From VXNE01 sp965248075 (lineage in GTDB: Bacteria; Pseudomonadota; Gammaproteobacteria; Pseudomonadales; Azotimanducaceae), in contig CBDFIL010000001.1 of assembly GCA_965248075.1 (NCBI GenBank), forward strand, positions 744,001 to 808,000: 64,000 nt of DNA, in the 5' to 3' direction. A model generated the notes under the pieces. It was not told the origin of the DNA. It searched no databases and saw only the letters and a list, made by a program, of their open reading frames with translations. The position numbers and the translations under genes were made by a program. Positions within the stretch are counted from its first letter, which is position 1. The number at the start of each line of letters is the position of its first letter. Shown here in pieces: positions 17,064 to 25,529 of this stretch.

Positions 17064-17909
17064 ATGGTTCTCAAGGAATTCGACATCGGAGGAAACTCGG
17101 CGATCGTCACGGGGGCTGCCCGCGGGCTCGGCAAGGCGATCGCGCTGACGCTGGCGGAAGCCGGCGCCGATGTGGCGGTGGCGGATTTCCGCGAGGAGGT
17201 CGAGGAGACCGCCAGGGAAATTCGAGAGCTCGGTCGCAAGGGTATCGCGGTCCGCACGGATGTGCGCGAGGCCGAGCAGGTCGAGCACATGGTGCAGGCC
17301 GCCCTCGCCGAGTTCGGAAAGGTCGACATCATGGTGGCCAACGCCGGCGTCGAATGGGTGAAACCGCTTCTGCTCGTGGATGGCAAGCCACCCGTGCGGA
17401 TGCGCGTCGACGTCAACCTGGAATCAGGCCTCGACGAAGAAGACTGGAACCGGACCCTCGACGTCAACCTGCACGGGTTCGTGCGCTGTGCCCGCGCCGT
17501 GGGTCCGCATATGATCGAGCGGAAACGCGGCAAGATCATCGGCATCGGGTCGATAGCGGGTATGCGGTTTGGCGCCAACACCACGGCGTATGCCGCTTCG
17601 AAAGCCGCGGTGCACCGGTTTACCCAGTCCCTCGCCCAGGAGTGGGCCGGATTCAATATCAATGTCAACGCGATCGCTCCCGGCGCCTTCGGCCCGACGC
17701 CCATCTATTGGCACCCGGAGTGGAACATCACGAGGGAAGCACATGAAGCGGCCCTTTACAGGATCAATTCATTCATTCCCCTGCAACGCGATACGGAAGG
17801 TTGGGGTCGTCCGCGGGAGCTCGGATTGCTCGTCGCCTTCCTCGCATCGGAGGCCGCGAGCTATATCACCGGGCATGTCCTCGTTGCAGATGGCGGCGTA
17901 TCGCTGTGA
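17064..17909 (+). CDS. short-chain dehydrogenase/reductase
   Basis: 281 residues. Cofactor loop AIVTGAARGLGKAIALTLAE, acidic residue after beta-2 in VAVADFREE (suggests NAD preference), N-A-G in MVANAGVEWV, catalytic GIGSIAGMRFGANTTAYAAS followed by K, and GHVLVADGGVSL. An insertion near residues 105-125 (LLLVDGKPPVRMRVDVNL) is longer than usual for the family. It is 39 bases upstream of an alpha/beta-hydrolase on the same strand, likely one operon. Confidence 0.9.
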   Translation: MVLKEFDIGGNSAIVTGAARGLGKAIALTLAEAGADVAVADFREEVEETAREIRELGRKGIAVRTDVREAEQVEHMVQAALAEFGKVDIMVANAGVEWVKPLLLVDGKPPVRMRVDVNLESGLDEEDWNRTLDVNLHGFVRCARAVGPHMIERKRGKIIGIGSIAGMRFGANTTAYAASKAAVHRFTQSLAQEWAGFNINVNAIAPGAFGPTPIYWHPEWNITREAHEAALYRINSFIPLQRDTEGWGRPRELGLLVAFLASEAASYITGHVLVADGGVSL

Positions 17910-17948
17910 CCGAACGTCGGAGCGGCCCGGCGCGTTCTCCTTGAGGGC

Positions 17949-18851
17949 ATGACGGTGGAAGGAGAGCTCAGGACCCACCTGCTGCCCGACGGCCGAATTC
18001 TCGCGTTCTGCGAATTCGGCGATCCCGATGGCGACCCGATCTTTCACGCCCACGGCGTGCCCAGCTCCCGGCTCGAGGGGGCACTCCTGCATGACTCGGC
18101 GTGCAAGCATGGCTTCCGCGTCATCTCCACCGATCGCCCCGGTATCGGCCAGTCGACCTACCTTCCCGGACGGAGGTTCCTCGACTACCCGAAGGACATT
18201 TCGTCCCTGGCCGATGCTCTCGGCCTCGAACGGTTCGGCGTGATGGGCAGCTCGGGGGGCGGAGCCCATACGGCGGTCTGTGCCTACGCAATTCCCGAGC
18301 GCCTCACCGTCAACCTGACGATGTGTCCGTTCACCAACTTCGCCGAGTTCCCGGCGCCGGAAGCACTGTTGTCGGGCGCCGAAGCGGTCACCTGGAGGAT
18401 GGCCCGGATTTCGCCTGTCCTGGTCTTCGCGATGTGCGGCTTGCTGGGGCTGGCCATCCGCGGCGTCGGAGGGCGCTATGAGAAATGGGCGGCCACGGCC
18501 GCAAGTACGACCGAGGGCCCGGACGGTGAGGTGGCGCGCGCGAACCCCGAGAAGATGGCGAAGATGGGACGAGTCACGGCAGCGGCCTTCGCGCAGGGAG
18601 GCCGCGGTGTTGCCGTGGATACCATGATCCAGTATTCGGACTGGGGTTTCCGGCTCGCCGACATGCCGGGCAGGATCCAGCTCTTTCACGGCACCGAGGA
18701 CGGGCTCGTGCCCTTCGAGTTCGGCCGGTACATCGCCGACAACGCCCCCCACTGCGAGTTTCACGCCCTGGAGGGCTGGGGTCATTTCATCACCCTGAAG
18801 TCCCCCGACCTGATCTTCGAGACGGCGCGCCGGGAAGTGGACGGACAGTGA
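17949..18851 (+). CDS. alpha/beta-hydrolase
   Basis: 300 residues. Fold landmarks: FHAHGVPSSRLEG (oxyanion region HG), STDRPGIGQST, nucleophile elbow GVMGSSGGGAHTAV, acid in LFHGTEDGLVPF, and histidine in EGWGHFITL. The middle cap (residues 140-200) includes a hydrophobic helix ISPVLVFAMCGLLGLAIRG, which may be membrane-associating. It follows the SDR gene and probably acts on the same substrate class. No specific reaction can be assigned. Confidence 0.82.
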   Translation: MTVEGELRTHLLPDGRILAFCEFGDPDGDPIFHAHGVPSSRLEGALLHDSACKHGFRVISTDRPGIGQSTYLPGRRFLDYPKDISSLADALGLERFGVMGSSGGGAHTAVCAYAIPERLTVNLTMCPFTNFAEFPAPEALLSGAEAVTWRMARISPVLVFAMCGLLGLAIRGVGGRYEKWAATAASTTEGPDGEVARANPEKMAKMGRVTAAAFAQGGRGVAVDTMIQYSDWGFRLADMPGRIQLFHGTEDGLVPFEFGRYIADNAPHCEFHALEGWGHFITLKSPDLIFETARREVDGQ

Positions 18852-18898
18852 TCAGCCCGTAGCGCCCCCGCGCCGGTTCCAAAAATCCGCCAGCAGTG

Positions 18899-18945
18899 TA
18901 GGGGACGCCCTTGTGGCGTCCCGTGGTCGAATTCACGCACGTCCC
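18899..18945. repeat. single copy of the TAGGGG hairpin repeat
   Basis: TAGGGGACGCC, loop CTTGT, GGCGTCCC; the 8-bp stem is 18902-18909 with 18915-18922. It is followed by CGTGGTCGAATTCACGCACG, which shares the GAATTC and CACGCACG parts of the 61-bp array unit at 3790. It sits between convergent genes, so it may work as a bidirectional transcription end. Confidence 0.75.
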
Positions 18946-18986
18946 CGGGCGACCATGAACCCCACACGGTGCCGCGCGAGCGGGCG

Positions 18987-20417
18987 TCAGCTTTTCAGGG
19001 ACTCGAGTTCCGTGCGCAGGTCCAGGATGCGCTGCGTGAGGCCGGCCATCGACCGTCGGTTGTCCGGGCTCACGAGCCCGCGCGCGTACTCGAGGTGCTG
19101 GATGGCCTTGCGGTAATCCCCGAAGAGCGCGAAGAACTCGGCACGGGCACGGTGCACTTCCACGATGTCGCCGGCGAGGCCGGCCACCTCGGCGAGGTCG
19201 TGCCAGACATCGATGTCGTTCGCGTGCACACGGCTCTGACGGGCGAGGACTTCCTGCGCCGCCGTGTGCCGGCCCTGCCCGGTCAGCGCCTTCGCGTAAA
19301 GCATCGCGAGCGGCTGATTGTCCGGATTGATGACGAGTTGGTGGGACAGGTGCCGCCCCGCCTCCTCGTGGCTGCCCGCTTCGATCAGCACGTGGGCGTA
19401 GGACGCGGACAGCAGGATGCTCCCGGGATCCGCCTCGTGCAGCGCCTGCATCCCGATCACGGCCTCCAGGTGTTCGCCCACACCCGAACGGGCGAGAGCC
19501 AGACGATAGGCACGCGCGTCCGGCGTCCCCTCCCGGTCCCGCGCCTCCGCCAGGGCGCGCTTCGGCGTCTCGGCGAAGTGGACGAGCGCCCGCGTCCGCA
19601 TGAACCGATGGTCACGGGAGCCCGGCACCGCCACGGTGGGAAAACGCGCCGCCTGGTTGCGGGTATCGGCAATGCGGGTCTCGTTAATGGGGTGCGTCAG
19701 GAGGAACTCCGGAGGCTGTTCCGTGAAACGGTAAGCCCGCTGCATGCGCTGGAACATGCGCGCCATGCCGTGCGGGTCGAATCCCCCGCGGACCAGGGTG
19801 TTGAGTCCGATGCGGTCCGCCTCCTGCTCCCTGCCGCGGCTGTAGCGCAGCTGGTTCTGGATGGCAGCCGCCTGCGCGCCGGCCATCGCCGCCATGCCCG
19901 CATCGCCGCCGACCGTCATCGCGAGGATGGCCGTGGCCAGGAAACCGACGAGCATGGGGATGGCGCCACGCTGCTGTGCCTCGACGCCACGGGCGAAATG
20001 ACGCTGGCTCAGGTGGGCCAGCTCGTGCGCCACCACGGAGGCGTACTCGTGCACGTCCTCCGCGTGGACCATCAGCCCGAGATTGATGCCGACCACGCCG
20101 CCGGGCGCCGCGAACGCGTTGATCTGGGAACTGTCGATGAGCACGGTGGAGAGCACCGCTTCCCGGAGCTCCGAGTACTGCGCGAGCTGCATGAGCTGCG
20201 TCGACACGTAGTACTTGAGGATCTCGTCGCGCACCGTCGGCAGGCTGGCCCGGACCTGCTTCAGGAACATCTCGCCAATGCGCCGCTCCATCTCCGGCGA
20301 GACGATCGCCGAGGAAGCGTCTCCCAGTTCCGGCAGCGCCTCCGCCGACGCATACGGAGTCGCGACCGCGAAGGCCAGCAGGAAGGCAACGCTGCGCATC
20401 CACATGCTTCGCATCAT
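18987..20417 (-). CDS. bepA: M48 metalloprotease with TPR repeats (BepA/YfgC-like)
   Basis: 476 residues. Signal peptide WMRSVAFLLAFAVATPYASA; then the peptidase with INAFAAPGGVVGINLGL and the zinc motif H-E-L-A-H in SVVAHELAHLSQRHFARG; the third ligand Glu is in YSRGREQEADRIGL. A hydrophobic stretch (IPMLVGFLATAILAMTVGG) follows the active site. Residues 300-476 are helical TPR-type sequence (LLSASYAHVLIEAGSHEEAG, ALTGQGRHTAAQEVLAR). BepA family members are periplasmic proteases/chaperones that assist or degrade outer-membrane barrel proteins stalled at BAM and LptD. Confidence 0.88.
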   Translation of the reverse strand: MMRSMWMRSVAFLLAFAVATPYASAEALPELGDASSAIVSPEMERRIGEMFLKQVRASLPTVRDEILKYYVSTQLMQLAQYSELREAVLSTVLIDSSQINAFAAPGGVVGINLGLMVHAEDVHEYASVVAHELAHLSQRHFARGVEAQQRGAIPMLVGFLATAILAMTVGGDAGMAAMAGAQAAAIQNQLRYSRGREQEADRIGLNTLVRGGFDPHGMARMFQRMQRAYRFTEQPPEFLLTHPINETRIADTRNQAARFPTVAVPGSRDHRFMRTRALVHFAETPKRALAEARDREGTPDARAYRLALARSGVGEHLEAVIGMQALHEADPGSILLSASYAHVLIEAGSHEEAGRHLSHQLVINPDNQPLAMLYAKALTGQGRHTAAQEVLARQSRVHANDIDVWHDLAEVAGLAGDIVEVHRARAEFFALFGDYRKAIQHLEYARGLVSPDNRRSMAGLTQRILDLRTELESLKS

Positions 20418-20471
20418 ATCGGAGAGGACCGCCGAGCCAAACAGGACAAAGACCGACCGCGGGGCTCACGC

Positions 20472-20688
20472 TCCAGGGGACACCCACCCCGCCACCCTCC
20501 AGGCACGTCCAGGGGACACCCACCCGTCCAGGGGACACCCACCCGGTCCAGGGGACACCCACCCCGCAGGAGGCACGATCCAGAGGACACCCACCCCACA
20601 GGCACGATCCAGGGGACACCCACCCCGCAGGGGCACCTCCAGAGGACACCCACCCGGCGGCAGCGGCACCTCCAGAGGACACCCACCC
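20472..20688. repeat. eight-copy irregular array of an 18-bp unit
   Basis: The unit TCCAGRGGACACCCACCC begins at 20472, 20508, 20527, 20547, 20579, 20608, 20638 and 20671. Spacings are 36, 19, 20, 32, 29, 30 and 33 bases, so the unit is conserved while the spacers differ (several are GCAGGGGCACC or GGCGGCAGCGGCACC). Five units read CAGGGG and three CAGAGG. The array fills the intergenic region between divergent bepA and the TusA-like gene, overlapping where their promoters should be. It lacks the constant spacer length of a CRISPR. Confidence 0.9.
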
Positions 20689-20718
20689 GGCGGCAGCGAA
20701 ACTGCTATTCTGCGAGCC

Positions 20719-20958
20719 ATGTCCGAGCCACAGGAAACCCTGGTCGACGCGAGCGGCCTGCGGTGCCCGATGCCGCTCCTGAAGGCGAAAAAAGCGCTGA
20801 ACGAGATGCCCGCCGGCGCCCTGCTTCGGGTGATCGCGACCGACCCCGGCTCCGTGCGCGACTTCGACGTGTTCTCGCGCCAGAGCGGCAACGCCCTGCT
20901 TGAATCCGGGGAACGCGACGGTACCTACCACTACGTGCTGCGCAAGAAGAACGACTGA
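20719..20958 (+). CDS. tusA: TusA-family sulfur carrier protein
   Basis: 79 residues with the family signature LRCPMPLLKAKKALNEMPAG (C-P-x-P-x2-K), followed by VIATDPGSVRDFDVFSRQSG and a final beta strand. The cysteine carries persulfide sulfur for tRNA thiolation or other sulfur relay steps. The ATG at 20719 is the only start at the usual length; the longer open frame upstream crosses the 18-bp repeat array and is ignored. GTG of the membrane protein follows 5 bases later. Confidence 0.88.
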   Translation: MSEPQETLVDASGLRCPMPLLKAKKALNEMPAGALLRVIATDPGSVRDFDVFSRQSGNALLESGERDGTYHYVLRKKND

Positions 20959-20963
20959 CCTCC

Positions 20964-22052
20964 GTGCGCTTCCTCGAGGTCATCAGCGGCTGGATCAACG
21001 AGTACTTCTCCAACGAAGAGGCGATCTACCTGGTCGTCCTGGTGGGCGCGGCGCTGATCGTCCTGCTGACGCTCGGCGCGATCCTGGCCCCGGTGCTCGC
21101 CGGGCTCGTCATCGCGTTCCTGCTGCAGGGCTTCGTCAACCGCCTGACCCGTTGGCATGTGCCGCGACTGGTCGCGGTCTGGACCGTGTTCCTGCTCTTC
21201 GGCGGCGGCGCGGTCACCATCGTCGTCGTCGTCATCCCGCTGATCTGGCGGCAACTCTACGAATCCGTCAACGCCATGCCGGCGGTGATCGACCGGTTGG
21301 GTGACGTCCTGGCGGGGTTCGCGGAGCGCTACCCGGGCCTCTTCTCCCCCACGGCCATCGACGGCTGGGTGACCACGCTGAACGCGCAGTTGACCGAACT
21401 GGGCTCCTCCGCGCTGCAGGGTCTCGTCACGCAGGTGCCGAACCTGTTCGCCACCATCATCTACCTCGTGCTCCTGCCCATCACGGTCTTCTTCTTTCTG
21501 AAGGACCGCGACCGCCTGATCGCCCGGGTGCTGTCCCTGCTGCCGGCGCAGCGACCCCTGCTCGACCGGGTGGGCAACGAGATGAACGTACAGATCGCGA
21601 ACTACATCCGCGGCAAGTTCCTCGAGATCGTCGTCGTCGGGGTGCTGAGCTACTTCGTCTTCGCGCTCCTCGGCCTGAACTACGCCGCGCTGCTGGGACT
21701 CCTGGTGGGGCTCTCGGTACTGGTGCCCTTCCTCGGTGCCGCCGTGGTGACCATTCCGGTCGCGGCCATCGCGTTCCTGCAGTGGGGCTGGTCCTGGGAG
21801 TTCGGCTGGTTGATGGCGGGGTACGGCATCGTTCAGGCCCTCGACGGCAACGTTCTGGTACCCATCCTCTTCTCGGAAGCCAACGACCTGCACCCCATCG
21901 TCATCATCGTGGCGGTGCTGGCGTTCGGCGGACTGTGGGGTTTCTGGGGCGTGTTCTTCGCCATCCCCCTGGCGACGCTCGTCAAGGCGATCCTCAGTGC
22001 CTGGCCGCGCCGCGTCGCGACCGATCCCCCCGCCCTCCCGGGCCCTCCGTAA
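20964..22052 (+). CDS. AI-2E/PerM-family membrane protein
   Basis: 362 residues, GTG start. About eight hydrophobic segments, including YLVVLVGAALIVLLTLGAIL, LVAVWTVFLLFGGGAVTIVV, FATIIYLVLLPITVFFFL, VGVLSYFVFALLGLNYAALL and IVIIVAVLAFGGLWGFWGVF. The motif LLPITVFFFLKDRD and the loop DGNVLVPILFSEANDLHPI are typical of the PerM/YhhT group of the AI-2E family. Some members act as sodium/proton antiporters; the role here is unproven. It is coupled to the TusA-like gene (5-base gap). Confidence 0.88.
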   Translation: MRFLEVISGWINEYFSNEEAIYLVVLVGAALIVLLTLGAILAPVLAGLVIAFLLQGFVNRLTRWHVPRLVAVWTVFLLFGGGAVTIVVVVIPLIWRQLYESVNAMPAVIDRLGDVLAGFAERYPGLFSPTAIDGWVTTLNAQLTELGSSALQGLVTQVPNLFATIIYLVLLPITVFFFLKDRDRLIARVLSLLPAQRPLLDRVGNEMNVQIANYIRGKFLEIVVVGVLSYFVFALLGLNYAALLGLLVGLSVLVPFLGAAVVTIPVAAIAFLQWGWSWEFGWLMAGYGIVQALDGNVLVPILFSEANDLHPIVIIVAVLAFGGLWGFWGVFFAIPLATLVKAILSAWPRRVATDPPALPGPP

Positions 22053-22191
22053 TGCCGCGTGGGCACGCCCCGCCGACGGTCCGGATCCAACGCCCCAACG
22101 CCGTCGGAGCCGGTCCGAACTGACAGCATCCCGCTTGTGACGGACCGCACGCACCTTTACCATGAACCGACTTCATCCTCTGGACCTCGGC

Positions 22192-23070
22192 ATGCTGCGC
22201 GGGAGTATCGTGGCGTTGATCACGCCCATGAAGACGGACGGCGCGGTCGACTGGGCGGCGCTCGACGGCCTCATCGACTGGCATGTCGAGTCCGGCACGC
22301 AGGGCATCGTTCCGGTCGGAACGACCGGCGAATCAGCGACCCTGGATCACGACGAGCACAAGCGCGTGGTGGAGCGCACGATCGCGCGCGTCGACGGCCG
22401 CATTCCGGTGATCGCCGGCACCGGGTCGAACTCCACGGCAGAGGCGCTCGAGTTCACCGCGGCGGCGGCGGCGGCCGGCGCGGACGCCTGCCTGCTGGTC
22501 ACGCCCTACTACAACAAGCCCACTCCCGAGGGTCTCTATCAGCACTACCGCGCCGTGGCCGAGGCGGTCAACGTCCCCATCGTCCTCTACAACGTGCCGC
22601 CCCGCACCGCGTGCGACATGAAGCCGAACACGGTCGCCCGCATCGCCGCCCTGCCGAGCGTGGCCGGCATCAAGGAAGCCTGCGGCGATGCCGAGCGTAT
22701 CGGCGAAATCCGCCAGGCGGTGCACGACGACAGCTTCGTGCTCCTGTCCGGCGAGGACGCCCAGACGCTGCGCATGATGGAACTCGGGGCGGTTGGCACC
22801 ATCTCCGTCACGGCCAACGTGCTGCCACGGGAAATGTCCGAGTTCTGCGACGCGTTCCTGGCCGGCGACACCGACCGGGCCCGTGCACTCGACGCGCGAC
22901 TGCAGCCCGTTCACGACATCCTCTTCGTGGAGACGAGTCCTGCCCCGGCGAAGTGGGCGCTGCACATGATGGACCGGGTGGACACCGGTATCCGTCTGCC
23001 CCTGGTCCCACTGTCCGCCGCCCACGTGGACGAGTTGCGGCGACGTCTCGAACCGTTCGGGGCTCTGTGA
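22192..23070 (+). CDS. dapA: 4-hydroxy-tetrahydrodipicolinate synthase
   Basis: 292 residues, exactly the usual DapA length from this ATG. Condenses pyruvate with aspartate semialdehyde in lysine and diaminopimelate synthesis. Visible: GSIVALITPM, GIVPVGTTGESATLDHDEH, LLVTPYYNKPTPEGLYQH, the catalytic tyrosine in VLYNVPPRTACDM, and the Schiff-base lysine in VAGIKEACGD. An in-frame ATG at 22162 would add ten residues and is the alternative start. The stop overlaps a GTG that starts the next lipoprotein gene. Confidence 0.95.
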   Translation: MLRGSIVALITPMKTDGAVDWAALDGLIDWHVESGTQGIVPVGTTGESATLDHDEHKRVVERTIARVDGRIPVIAGTGSNSTAEALEFTAAAAAAGADACLLVTPYYNKPTPEGLYQHYRAVAEAVNVPIVLYNVPPRTACDMKPNTVARIAALPSVAGIKEACGDAERIGEIRQAVHDDSFVLLSGEDAQTLRMMELGAVGTISVTANVLPREMSEFCDAFLAGDTDRARALDARLQPVHDILFVETSPAPAKWALHMMDRVDTGIRLPLVPLSAAHVDELRRRLEPFGAL

Positions 23071-24227
23071 ACGTGCGACTGTCCGAACGTCCGCAAGTCG
23101 GTCCAAACCGGCGCCACGCCCGCCCCATGCTGCTCGCCGCGCTCTGTACCGGCGCACTGCTCTGCGGGCTCGCCGGCTGCGGCTGGATGAACGATGACCG
23201 CGGGTTCATTCGCAACCCCTCCGACGACTACCTCGATGCCCGGGAGAGCCGCCCGCTGATCATTCCGGAGGACATGGAAGCCTCGCCCATCCGCGACACC
23301 TGGGACATCCCGGAGATCGCATCCAAACCGCTCGCCCGGCACTTCCCGAAGCGGGCCCCGCGCCCCGACGCCATCTTCGCCGACTCGAGCGGCGACGCGG
23401 TGAAGATCCAGCGCCTCGGCGACCGGCAATGGCTGGTCGTGGCGGACCCGCCGGCCACGGTCTGGCCGGTGGTGAAGCAGTTCCTCGGCGACAACGGCGT
23501 GGCCGTGGCAGCGGAATCGCCAGCCGGCGGCCGGGTAGACGGAAGCTGGTTGGAAGTAGCGGGCGATGGAGACTACCGCGATGTCGTGCGCGACACCATC
23601 CGGGACGTCAAGCAGGAGCAGGCGACCCACGGCGGTCGCGACCGCATCCGCTTCCAGATCGAATACGGGATCCGCGCCGGTTCCTCGGAAATCCACATCC
23701 GTCACGAAAACGACGCGCTTGGCGAGACCGATGCAGCGTGGCCCGACACGTCGGCCCTGGCCGACGTGGAAGAGCAACTCCTGCACGAACTCGGCGCGTA
23801 CTACGGGGCCGGCGTCACGGCCCAGTCCATCTCCATGGTGGCACTCGACATCTCCTCCCGGGAAAAGGCGGTCGTGGAGCGCGACGAGCAGGGCTATCCG
23901 CTACTGCGCCTGAACGTCGACTTCGAGCGGGCGTGGGCCGTCATCGGCCAGGCGCTGCAGCGCGCCGAACTGGAGGTCAGGAACCTCGAGCGATCCACCG
24001 GCTCCTTCCACGTGGAAGTCGATGTCGGGGAACTCGGTGGCGACAGGCCCGGCTTTTTCTCCCGCATCCTGCCCGGCCGCGGCGGCGCCACGCTGCGGTC
24101 CTTCGACGTGCGCATCGCTTCCGGTGGCGACTCCCAGGTCGTGCAGGTGTTCGAACCCGGCGGGGAGCCCGCCCCCCAGGACCTGAGCCAGCAGATCCTG
24201 GTCATGCTGCGTGAATTCGCGTCCTGA
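23067..24227 (+). CDS. bamC: outer membrane assembly lipoprotein BamC
   Basis: 386 residues from a GTG that overlaps the dapA stop (GTGA). The N-terminus has basic residues (NRRHARP), a hydrophobic core MLLAALCTGALLCG and lipobox L-A-G-C. The unstructured BamC start is recognisable (DYLDARESRPLIIPEDM). Two helix-grip domains follow (RQWLVVADPPATVWPVVKQF; then PLLRLNVDFERAWAVIGQAL). The dapA-bamC order is the usual gammaproteobacterial arrangement. A later ATG at 23127 would also retain the lipobox but would lose the basic n-region. Confidence 0.9.
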   Translation: MNVRLSERPQVGPNRRHARPMLLAALCTGALLCGLAGCGWMNDDRGFIRNPSDDYLDARESRPLIIPEDMEASPIRDTWDIPEIASKPLARHFPKRAPRPDAIFADSSGDAVKIQRLGDRQWLVVADPPATVWPVVKQFLGDNGVAVAAESPAGGRVDGSWLEVAGDGDYRDVVRDTIRDVKQEQATHGGRDRIRFQIEYGIRAGSSEIHIRHENDALGETDAAWPDTSALADVEEQLLHELGAYYGAGVTAQSISMVALDISSREKAVVERDEQGYPLLRLNVDFERAWAVIGQALQRAELEVRNLERSTGSFHVEVDVGELGGDRPGFFSRILPGRGGATLRSFDVRIASGGDSQVVQVFEPGGEPAPQDLSQQILVMLREFAS

Positions 24228-25029
24228 GGCGCCTGGCGCCGATGTCGGCGCCAACAGACCCCCAGGCGGCATCCGCCTCGCATCCCTCGGCTCCGGCAGT
24301 TCCGGCAACGGTACGCTCGTCCGCTTCGCAGACGCCTGCTTCCTCGTGGACTGCGGCTTCGGGCTCAAGGAGGCCTGGGCGCGGCTGGTCCGGCGCGGCC
24401 TCTCGCCCGAGGAGCTCACCGCCCTGCTGGTCACCCACGAGCACTCCGATCATGCCTCCGGCATCGTGGCTCTCGCGCACCGGTTCCGCCTGCCCGTCCA
24501 CCTCTCCCACGGCACCCTGCGCAGCCTGCCGAACCTGGACCCCGAACTCGCCCGACCGTTCAACAGCGACGCGGCGCTGGAGATCGCAGGCATCACCGTG
24601 CACTGCGTCACCGTGCCGCACGACGCGCGCGAACCCACGCAGTTCCTGTTCCAGCGAGGCGACGTGCGGATCGGCGTGCTGACCGACGTGGGCCACATTT
24701 CGCAACACGTGGCCGACAGCTTCCAGGGTTGTGCCGCGCTCTTCATGGAGAGCAACCACGATGCCGGCATGCTGTGGGGCGGTGACTATCCCCAGCGGTT
24801 GAAGCGCCGCATCGCCGGCGACCTTGGACACCTGTCGAACGAGCAGGCCGCGGACTTTCTCGCGCGGGTGCTGCACGAGGGGCTGACGCACGTCGTCGTG
24901 GGACACGTCAGCGAGCAGAACAACGCCCGGGAGCACCTCGACGCGGCATTCGGGCCGTTCGCCGACCGATTGACGGAGCTGCAGTTCGCGACACAGGGCG
25001 ACGGGGTCGACTGGATCGAGGTCCGCTGA
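24211..25029 (+). CDS. MBL-fold metal-dependent hydrolase (YycJ/WalJ-like)
   Basis: 272 residues. Opens with SLGSGSSGNGTLVRFADACF, then the metal motif H-x-H-x-D-H in LLVTHEHSDHASG, then VPHDAREPTQFLF, VLTDVGHIS and the distal histidines in FMESNHD and VVVGHVSEQNNAREHL. This is the pattern of YycJ/WalJ-type hydrolases, thought to act in DNA or RNA processing. It overlaps bamC by 17 bases, so it belongs to the dapA-bamC operon. Confidence 0.88.
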   Translation: MNSRPEAPGADVGANRPPGGIRLASLGSGSSGNGTLVRFADACFLVDCGFGLKEAWARLVRRGLSPEELTALLVTHEHSDHASGIVALAHRFRLPVHLSHGTLRSLPNLDPELARPFNSDAALEIAGITVHCVTVPHDAREPTQFLFQRGDVRIGVLTDVGHISQHVADSFQGCAALFMESNHDAGMLWGGDYPQRLKRRIAGDLGHLSNEQAADFLARVLHEGLTHVVVGHVSEQNNAREHLDAAFGPFADRLTELQFATQGDGVDWIEVR

Positions 25030-25142
25030 CTGCCCCGTCGGGCGGGCACACCACGTCATCCACCGCAGGCTCGGGGAGAGGCGCCGCGTCGACGCGCGTC
25101 CGGTGGACGCGCCCGGCTTTCTCGCCCACAATGCCGCCCCCC

Positions 25143-25232
25143 GGAGAGGTGCCGGAGTTGGTCGAACGGGCCTGACTCGAAATCAGGTGTGCCCCATGGG
25201 CACCCAGGGTTCGAATCCCTGCCTCTCCGCCA
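25143..25232 (+). tRNA. tRNA-Ser (anticodon CGA)
   Basis: The acceptor stem GGAGAGG (25143-25149) pairs with CCTCTCC, discriminator G at 25229, and CCA encoded at 25230-25232. The anticodon stem CCTGA/TCAGG closes the loop CTCGAAA, so the anticodon is CGA (reads UCG, Ser). A long class II variable arm (GTGTGCCCCATGGGCACC) and a T-loop GGTTCGAATCC are present. It marks the boundary between conserved operons to the left and mobile or accessory DNA to the right. Confidence 0.95.
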
Positions 25233-25529
25233 CTATATCTCTTTAACTTTTTGATATACGTGATAAAATTGCCCCATGGCGCTAACCGAGACTGCATCAG
25301 CCGGAGAGATCGCAGACGTCCGCGTGGGGCGGACTAGCCGAGGGCTCGCCTCCGGAACCTAGGTCTCTAGCCTGAACTTCCAGACGAACCCAAGCGTATT
25401 TTGGCCTTAAGTCTCTGACTCAACGGGATTTCTTGCGCGGGTCGAGCAGGTAAATGTAGCCATGTAAAAGGTTGAATTGGTGCGGAATATGTGCTTTCAT
25501 GGAGACGTGTCCTTTCGAATCCAGTAGCC
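25233..25529. other. gene-free region between tRNA-Ser and transposase
   Basis: 297 bases, AT-richer just after the tRNA (TATATCTCTTTAACTTTTTG). No integrase, no gene and no clear second copy of the tRNA 3' end were seen. It probably contains the left end of the IS1634-like element, but no terminal repeat could be matched convincingly to the right side. Confidence 0.5.

Noticed and set aside
20472..20688. CRISPR array with 18-bp repeats
   Set aside because: Spacer lengths vary from 1 to 18 bases and spacers resemble each other.
18969..20903. 644-codon rightward open frame opposite bepA
   Set aside because: Antisense shadow that also crosses the 18-bp repeat array; bepA has full motifs on the other strand.
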